Shown here in pieces: positions 60,307 to 64,000 of a DNA stretch of 64,000 nucleotides. The DNA comes from Pyrrhoderma lamaoense (lineage: Eukaryota; Basidiomycota; Agaricomycetes; Hymenochaetales; Hymenochaetaceae), in NCBI GenBank assembly GCA_002794735.1, contig NBAZ01000002.1:434001-498000 (forward strand). Direction: 5' to 3'. The notes below the pieces were generated by a model that was given only the letters and a program-made list of their open reading frames with translations, was not told the DNA's origin and made no database searches. How positions within the stretch are numbered: the first letter of the stretch is position 1; each line of letters begins with the position of its first letter. The translations under genes and the position numbers were made by a program.

Positions 60307-60604
60307 TGTATCCCACACAACACGAAAAGTACATCGTATATGTACATTAATAATTTCTCTACTTTTGATGTTTATAACAGCGTATATATACATGTACATT
60401 ACTTTTCGTATAGCTTTACATGAAGTTTTACGTCAAATGAGGGTAGAGTACAACAAACTCTATACCCGAGCAGATAATGAGTAAAATACAGTGCAAGAAA
60501 TGTTGATGATGTGTAGAAGACGTGCGGTGAGTAGAAAACGACACGAGTAGACCTGCATAAACATGAAAAACCAAGAGTGCATTCAATGCGATACGTTTTT
60601 AGAA
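60307..60604. other. Convergent intergenic region PUS3/RPC2
   Basis: 298 bp between converging stop codons, AT-rich with repeated TATATACATG-like words near 60330-60400. Nothing else recognised. Confidence 0.5.
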
Positions 60605-63600
60605 TCATGAAGCATCATCCAAAATCAGCCTAGGGACAACATTCATAGCCATGAGCTACAAAGATTCACACATCAGTCGCTGCTAGCTCTTATTAAGTAG
60701 TAAACCTCTAAACACATACCTCTTGGAACAAGAGTTTCGCAGCATACGGAATAGTCAACTGTGCCATCTTTTTCGAGCTCTTGCAATAAGGACACCATCC
60801 ATTGTATCCCATAAGCCCGCACTCCTGACAAGCATTGACTTCGAATTTATCAGAAGAAATCATCAACCGTTCAAGTAGGAGTTGTGTTGCGCCGTATCCA
60901 ATGAGACAGTCCCGTTCCATTTCACCGAGACGCAAACCCCCTTCACGAGATCTACCCTCTGTAGGCTGGCGCGTAAGAGTAGCACGAGGACCACTGTAAG
61001 GCAGAAACGATGAACACAAAATTAGCTCTTCGATCTTAACCCATTGTTATGTATGCTTACCGCGCACGGGCATGCATTTTATCCATGACCATGTGCTTCA
61101 ATTTCTGGAGAGCTATCAATATTGGATTCAAAATGTAGATCAAAGAGTTATACCTGATAGTAGATGGGCCCAAAGTAGACATAAGCTTCCATCTGTTCCC
61201 CCGTTATACCACTGGTCATCATATCCTTTCCTGCATAATTGAATCCCTTTTCAATCAATATTCTAGACATGTCTTCAACTTTAGATCCTCCAAAAGCCGT
61301 TCCATATTGTAGACTACCATCCAGGACGCCAGCCTAAAAATTATGTTACCAACGTCACACATAGACGAAAGCCTTTTTTCGACGTACCTTGCCTGCGAGT
61401 AACTCTATCATCTTTCCTACTGTCATTCGAGAAGGGAATCCATGGGGTTCATGATAGAATCTTTGAATTGCATGAACAACAAATTTTCAAGTATTACATC
61501 GAGAATATGAACTCACCTGGACAGATACCTTGGTCATTAAAAGGCATATCCTCTTGATTGACAATCAAACCACAAACTCCTTTTTGGCCGTGTCGAGACG
61601 AAAATTTATCTCCAAGCTCTGGTCTTCGCGTCTGTCTGATCAACACCTTCACAAGAGTCTGGTCGTTCTCTGTATCCGTGAGCATGATTTTGTCAATGTT
61701 ACCGGCAACTGGTGATTTGTAGGTCATCGGAGCATTTTTGTAAGGCACAGACGAAGCTTGGCCAGTGAATGAATTGTCATTGGCGTTCGAAGGGGTCTGC
61801 TTGTTGACATAGACATCTCCCGGATCAACCCGCTCTCCTACACCAGCAAGGCCATCCATTTGAATGATATCATACTTTTTCTGAATACCTCCGTTCTCAT
61901 CCAATGGTGCATCTGCGAGCCGATCAAATCTATATTCTCTTAAGCTAGTAAGTTGAATTACCATTATTGGGGTACTTACGTTCCGTTAGGGTATTTACGA
62001 ATGAGCGTTGCATTTTTGCGCATAACCTGGCATCGACCATAGCCACGGTCTAAACTAGCCTGGTGTAATAGTCAGTCTAGCGGATTTTTTTCTCGCAAGG
62101 GCAAAGGCGTGAAAAAATTCGGCCTACTTTATTAAGAATCAATGCATCTTCAATATCGTACCCGGAATAACTCATGACAGCAACAGTGGCATTCTGACCA
62201 GCTGGTAACTTGTCGTAACCCACAAGTTCAATTGTTTTCGATTTTACCATGGGTTGCTGAGGATAAACCATCAGATATAACAGTGTATCGATTCGGTTGA
62301 GTTGGTTATAAGCGATAGCTCCGATAGCCTGCTTGCCCATAGCACACTGATAGGTATTACGAGGGGATTGGTTATGATGTGGATAGGGGATGAGTCCAGC
62401 TACAGCTCCAAGAATTGTAAATGGCTCAATTTCTAGGTGCGTTGTAGTAGGGACGATAAAATTTTCATACAATGCGATATGAGAGTCATTCTCTTCATTA
62501 ACGTCTAAGTATTCAACAAGTCCCTTTCGCAAGAAATCATCGAATGTAAGGAGACCCTTTTTCAGATCCTTGAAAACCAATCAGCCTCATGATATACGAT
62601 AAGAAATTGACAACAAAGACGAACTGATATGTGATCAGTGGTGACCCGTGGCCTTTGGTTTTCAACGATAATCATTGGGCGACAGATGCGCCCTCCATCA
62701 CTTGCAATATACACTGCACGATGATGATGGTTTACATACACGCTCACGAACTCGCTGAACCGACCAGCACGGCGTAGACGTCTGAAGTTCGTCACAAAAC
62801 GAGTGGGGTATCGCGTCAAACCAATGATGGTACCATTGACGTTGACAATAAATGAGGTTGGGCCATGGATTTCTGCACCAGTAGCTAGCGATATATCTGC
62901 ACTGCTTTGTTAGATATTAGGTAGCACAAACGTAACATTTCCACAAACCTTCAACTCCGAGAGAATGGACTAGGCGTACAAGAGGCTCCTCGTCAACATC
63001 GGTAGTGATATGAGTCATGAGAGCTAGGTTTTTTACAAGTCCACAAGCCTCGCCCTCCGGAGTATCACTAGTGCAAAGCATGCCCCACTGACTTGGCTGT
63101 AGTGCACGAGGACCTGAAACTTTGCGTGTTTTCTCGAATTGGGATGAGATACGAGTCATCATTCCCAAAGCAGCAATAAAGCTGAGGCGGCTTAGGACGT
63201 GTGTAACACCCGCACGTTCCATCTTGAATCGTTTAAGGTTCCAGTTGCCTGTAGAGATGGCACGTACGAAACCAGCCGTTATATGATCACCTTGAACCTG
63301 CATGGTATTATACGCATCGAATTCGTTTGTTCGAGAAGGCTTCTTAAGTACTTTATCGAAAGCGGATTTGAGGTTTGAGTTGAAAGTTTTAAATAAATCC
63401 TCGAATAGAAGTGCAAGCAACTGGCCGGCGAGTTCTAGTCTTTTGTTGCCAACATAGTCACGATCGTCAACCATTCTCTCATCATTCATACACATAAGAA
63501 CTCTTCTTGTCATCATTGCCACAAAAATAGCTTTTGGTCTAAAGTCCATGTTGACTACTGGTACATGGGCAAGTACAACAGCAGCTAAGGCTTCTAGTGC

Positions 63601-64000
63601 TTCTTCCCATACCGGACGGCGAGGTCCAATCACACGTCTGTTTAACTTGACTCGACTACCTATCCACTCGAGCGCTTGATGACGAGTAAATACATTCATT
63701 CTTGCTGCTTCTTCAAGGTTAGGTGAGAATGAGGATTTATAAGATTCTGAGTTTCCTGCTGTAAGTAATAGTATCTCCTTGTCGGACTGAAAGCCAAGAG
63801 CTTTAAGAGCAATAACAATGGGAATATCTTCATAGAAGCAATTATGACGGAGATAAAGCCTTTCCTTCTTAGTAGCAACATACGTTTTAGATTTCAGGCC
63901 CCCATGAGTTGAGCTAGATAACTTTTTTAGATGTGTATAATCGTAACTGATGCGTCCTACTTACGATGTACATGAAGCCTGCACAACACCTTTAACGGGA
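60605..64000 (-). CDS. RPC2: RNA polymerase III subunit RPC2 (second largest), 5' end outside the window
   Basis: Catalytic-core subunit of Pol III (yeast RET1), which makes tRNAs and 5S rRNA. Exons: 64000-63965 (partial), 63913-62949, 62896-62625, 62568-62128, 62059-61980, 61929-61517, 61460-61388, 61333-61154, 61104-61061, 60993-60720, 60655-60605. Motifs in order: [85 protein letters not shown], and the zinc site [16 protein letters not shown]. It ends [12 protein letters not shown]. The ALKALG and [12 protein letters not shown] blocks separate it from RPB2 and RPA2. One base is missing in the G run 61444-61447, inside the invariant [10 protein letters not shown] motif. Because Pol III is essential, this is almost surely a sequence error. 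Confidence 0.95.

Noticed and set aside
1..64000. CRISPR arrays, bacterial operons or prophage
   Set aside because: Spliceosomal introns and eukaryotic families throughout; no regularly spaced repeats.

Overview
The window is eukaryotic DNA, almost certainly from a basidiomycete fungus (Agaricomycotina-like). Most genes are broken by many 45-90 nt GT-AG introns with CTAAC-type branch points. Several families are typical of mushroom-forming fungi: an NST1 homologue with the CAVCGRKR motif, mpaB/DUF2236 proteins, a GH30 glucanase, a CPACQ-motif protein with an Lys/Gly-rich start, and a secreted family that carries the motif APMGVIA. The species cannot be named from this sequence.

Layout. 1-4468 (-): a DUF1752/GATA_AreA-type regulator running off the left edge, with a 1.96-kb intron that holds another ORF. 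4469-14926: about 10 kb without a supportable gene, rich in purine/pyrimidine tracts and microsatellites, with a few exon-like blocks. 14927-19386 (+): NEO1-type P4-ATPase. 20089-24770 (-): NST1. 25507-26353 (-): unknown Gln-rich protein. 27329-28700 (+): 3'(2'),5'-bisphosphate nucleotidase (MET22/HAL2). 29095-31274 (+): DUF2236/mpaB-like protein in 11 exons. 33258-35807 (+): secreted GH30 hydrolase. 36424-38270: a divergent pair of coiled-coil proteins. 39475-50068: a lineage-specific cluster of two (plus one relic) single-pass membrane proteins with PPxY tails and three secreted paralogues, interrupted by a probable solo LTR. 50395-54187: conserved unknowns and an otubain. 54422-64000: a housekeeping block of cytosolic leucyl-tRNA synthetase (-), tRNA pseudouridine synthase PUS3 (+) and RNA polym III subunit RPC2 (-, partial).

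How the genes relate. The housekeeping genes act in membrane lipid flipping, salt/sulfur metabolism (NST1 and HAL2 are both tied to salt tolerance in yeast), tRNA charging and modification, and Pol III transcription. They are not an operon; neighbours are mostly divergent or convergent. The 39-50 kb cluster looks like a repeatedly duplicated two-gene unit (PPxY membrane protein plus secreted protein) and is the most unusual part.

Quality note. I reconstructed exon by exon and checked phases. LeuRS, PUS3, HAL2, otubain, DUF2236 and the three secreted paralogues are intact. NEO1 (2 sites), NST1 (1), GH30 (2), RPC2 (1), the PPxY genes (3), the CPACQ gene (1) and the left-edge regulator (several) each become full-length only if one base is restored, usually in a 2-5 nt homopolymer. 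Because essential genes are hit, base-loss errors in the assembly are more likely than pseudogenes.
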